Assembly (NCBI GenBank): GCA_937974465.1
Contig: CALJWY010000192.1
Location: 1-6,762, forward strand
DNA: 6,762 bases
Origin: an uncultured Lysobacterales bacterium
GTDB lineage: Bacteria; Pseudomonadota; Gammaproteobacteria; Xanthomonadales; SZUA-36
Direction: 5' to 3'
The notes below the pieces were generated by a model. That model was given only the letters and a program-made list of their open reading frames with translations. It had not been told where the DNA came from and searched no databases. The position numbers were made by a program, and so were the translations under genes. Position 1 is the first letter of the stretch. Each line of letters begins with the position of its first letter. Below, one piece after another: positions 5,298 to 6,762 of the stretch.

Positions 5298-6389
5298 ATG
5301 GGCTTTAAATGTGGAATCGTCGGCCTGCCCAATGTGGGCAAGTCTACTCTTTTTAATGCGTTGACCGAGGCTGGTATCGCGGCGGAAAACTATCCGTTTT
5401 GCACCATTGATCCCAATGTCGGCATCGTACCGGTTCCTGATCCCCGGCTGGATCAGCTTGCTGCTATCGTCAAGCCGGAAAAAGTGATTCCGACCACCAT
5501 GGAGTTTGTGGATATCGCCGGGTTGGTCGAAGGCGCCTCTAAAGGTGAAGGCCTGGGCAACAAATTTCTCTCTCACGTTCGCGAAACGGATGCCATTGCC
5601 CATGTGGTGCGCTGTTTTGAAGACGATGACGTGGTGCATGTTTCCGGCAAGGTAAACCCGATATCGGATATCGAGGTGATCAATACCGAGCTTGCACTGG
5701 CTGACCTTGATACTGTTGAGCGCGCATTGCAAAAGGCGGAAAAACAAACCCGCAGCGGGGATAAGAGCATGGTGGCTCGCGCGGCGCTGCTGACCAAAGT
5801 TCTGAACAGCCTTGGCGAAAATGGAAGTTTGCGTCATCTGGATTTGGATAAGGAACAGAAAAAAATAGTTCAGGATTTACAGCTACTGACCATGAAGCCG
5901 GTTGAATACATTGCCAACGTCTCAGAGGATGGTTTCGAAGACAATCCTCTCCTGGACCAGGTGAGGGAGTATGCGAAAGGCAACGACGCAAAGGTGGTGC
6001 CGGTATGTGCATCGGTTGAAGCCGAGATTTCCCAACTGGATCGCGAGGACCGGGAAGAATTTCTCGCCGCACTCGGGCTGAAAGAATCCGGCCTGGCCAG
6101 TGTTATCAACGCAGGTTACGCATTGCTGGACTTGCTGACATTTTTCACCGCGGGCCCCAAAGAGGTCAGGGCGTGGACGGTTACCAATGGCGCCACTGCG
6201 CCAAATGCTGCGGGCAAGATCCATACCGACTTTGAGCGTGGTTTCATACGCGCCGAGGTCACGGCATTCGATGACTACATAGCCTGCGGCGGAGAGCAGG
6301 GCGCCAAAGAGGCTGGCAAGCTGCGACTGGAAGGCAAGGAATACATCACCAAAGAAGGAGATGTTATGCATTTCCGCTTTAACGTCTGA
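5298..6389 (+). CDS. ychF: Redox-regulated ATPase YchF (Obg family)
   Basis: YchF is an Obg-family P-loop NTPase that prefers ATP to GTP and associates with ribosomes; in E. coli it is linked to oxidative-stress responses. The 363-residue protein is full length. The P-loop is GLPNVGKST (9-17); switch II is DIAGLVEGASKGEGLG (72-87), with Leu76 in place of the catalytic Gln, as expected for this hydrophobic-substituted class. NVSE (207-210) replaces the guanine-specifying NKxD, which fits ATP use. A coiled helical insert covers about 130-200, and the C-terminal TGS domain covers about 278-362 (FTAGPKEVRAWTV to DVMHFRFNV). The ATG at 5298 is 15 nt after the pth stop, with GGA about 8 nt before. 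It is the last gene of the operon. Confidence 0.98.
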   Translation: MGFKCGIVGLPNVGKSTLFNALTEAGIAAENYPFCTIDPNVGIVPVPDPRLDQLAAIVKPEKVIPTTMEFVDIAGLVEGASKGEGLGNKFLSHVRETDAIAHVVRCFEDDDVVHVSGKVNPISDIEVINTELALADLDTVERALQKAEKQTRSGDKSMVARAALLTKVLNSLGENGSLRHLDLDKEQKKIVQDLQLLTMKPVEYIANVSEDGFEDNPLLDQVREYAKGNDAKVVPVCASVEAEISQLDREDREEFLAALGLKESGLASVINAGYALLDLLTFFTAGPKEVRAWTVTNGATAPNAAGKIHTDFERGFIRAEVTAFDDYIACGGEQGAKEAGKLRLEGKEYITKEGDVMHFRFNV

Positions 6390-6395
6390 TTTGGC

Positions 6396-6431
6396 ACTGT
6401 GCAGGCAGGGTAGTCGCACGGTCTTTTTTTT
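6396..6431 (+). terminator. Rho-independent terminator after ychF
   Basis: ACTGTGC (6396-6402) pairs with GCACGGT (6416-6422) through seven pairs, one G-U, over a 13-nt loop. Eight T residues follow at 6424-6431. It starts 7 nt after the ychF stop and ends the rplY-pth-ychF transcript before the tRNA promoter. Confidence 0.75.
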
Positions 6432-6477
6432 GATGTATCAATTAAGGGATTATTTTGGTTTATTCGTAAGTCGACAG

Positions 6478-6506
6478 TTGACAGTCTTTGATACCTAAGA
6501 GAAAAT
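6478..6506 (+). promoter_or_regulatory. Predicted tRNA operon promoter with GC-rich discriminator
   Basis: A perfect TTGACA lies at 6478-6483 and GAAAAT (4 of 6 to TATAAT) at 6501-6506, 17 bp apart. GGCGGC follows directly (6508-6513), a GC-rich discriminator as found on stable-RNA promoters under stringent control. The start point would be near 6513, about 10 nt before tRNA-Tyr. Confidence 0.65.
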
Positions 6507-6522
6507 AGGCGGCTTGCTTGAT

Positions 6523-6607
6523 GGAGGGGTACTCAAGCGGTCAACGAGGGCAGACTGTAAATCTGCTGGCTAAGCCTTCGGAGGTTCGAATCCTCCCCCC
6601 TCCACCA
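6523..6607 (+). tRNA. tyrU: tRNA-Tyr (anticodon GTA)
   Basis: An 85-nt class II tRNA with the 3' CCA encoded (6605-6607). The acceptor GGAGGGG (6523-6529) pairs with CCCCTCC. The anticodon stem CAGA/TCTG-type arm carries loop CTGTAAA with anticodon GTA at 6557-6559. A long variable arm (about 6567-6580) and the T arm GGAGGTTCGAATCCTCC follow. It closely resembles bacterial tRNA-Tyr. The neighbouring tRNA-Gly makes it part of the tyr-gly-thr-tuf type cluster. Confidence 0.97.
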
Positions 6608-6627
6608 TTTCGATGGTGCTGAAATGG
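6605..6627 (+). other. Stem-loop at the 3' end of pre-tRNA-Tyr
   Basis: Starting inside the tRNA tail, CACCAT (6603-6608) pairs perfectly with ATGGTG (6613-6618) around a TTCG tetraloop. A competing 7-bp pairing CCATTTC (6605-6611) with GAAATGG (6621-6627) also exists. Both include the CCA end, so the precursor could fold into an alternative hairpin. No T-run follows, so it is not a terminator. Confidence 0.35.
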
Positions 6628-6668
6628 AAGGCAAAACCTGGGTTTGGGCTCGGGCTTAGGAAGTTTAG

Positions 6669-6742
<74 letters not shown>

Positions 6743-6762
6743 AATCTTCCGGCTTGGTGCGG

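Noticed and set aside
5250..6419. Minus-strand open frames (up to 195 codons) opposite ychF
   Set aside because: They are shadows of the certain ychF gene.
6605..6627. Terminator between the two tRNA genes
   Set aside because: The inverted repeat has no following T-run and the tRNA genes are likely cotranscribed.

Overview
The window looks like the chromosome of a gammaproteobacterium of moderate GC content. The evidence is the gene order rplY/ctc (long L25 with a TL5/CTC-type C-terminal domain), pth, ychF, tRNA-Tyr(GTA), tRNA-Gly(TCC). In many gammaproteobacteria this block runs on into tRNA-Thr and tuf, which would lie just beyond the right edge. No species can be named from the sequence alone.

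The left part (1-3601) is accessory. A minus-strand gene runs off the left edge and encodes an exported YncE/YVTN-type beta-propeller. Divergent from it, on the plus strand, is a tight three-gene cassette: DUF4160, then DUF2442, then a second and different DUF2442 protein. Next come a minus-strand short-chain dehydrogenase-like gene whose catalytic Tyr and Lys are replaced, and a minus-strand higB-higA toxin-antitoxin pair with a palindromic operator candidate in front of higB. Two very short unassigned reading frames (1969-2091 and 3658-3792, both minus) lie in the gaps and are recorded with low confidence.

The right part (3800-6762) is core translation machinery on the plus strand. A promoter with a perfect TATAAT box drives a leader of about 115 nt with two hairpins, then rplY, pth and ychF with gaps of about 15 nt, closed by a rho-independent terminator. 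A separate strong-looking promoter with a GC-rich discriminator then drives the two tRNA genes.

Functionally, L25 binds 5S rRNA, Pth recycles peptidyl-tRNA, YchF is a ribosome-associated ATPase, and the tRNAs feed the same process. The left half is a patchwork of small mobile-type modules (one certain TA pair and one possible TA-like cassette) beside the conserved block. I see no CRISPR array, insertion sequence, integrase or attachment site. The most promising little-described item is the DUF4160-DUF2442-DUF2442 cassette.
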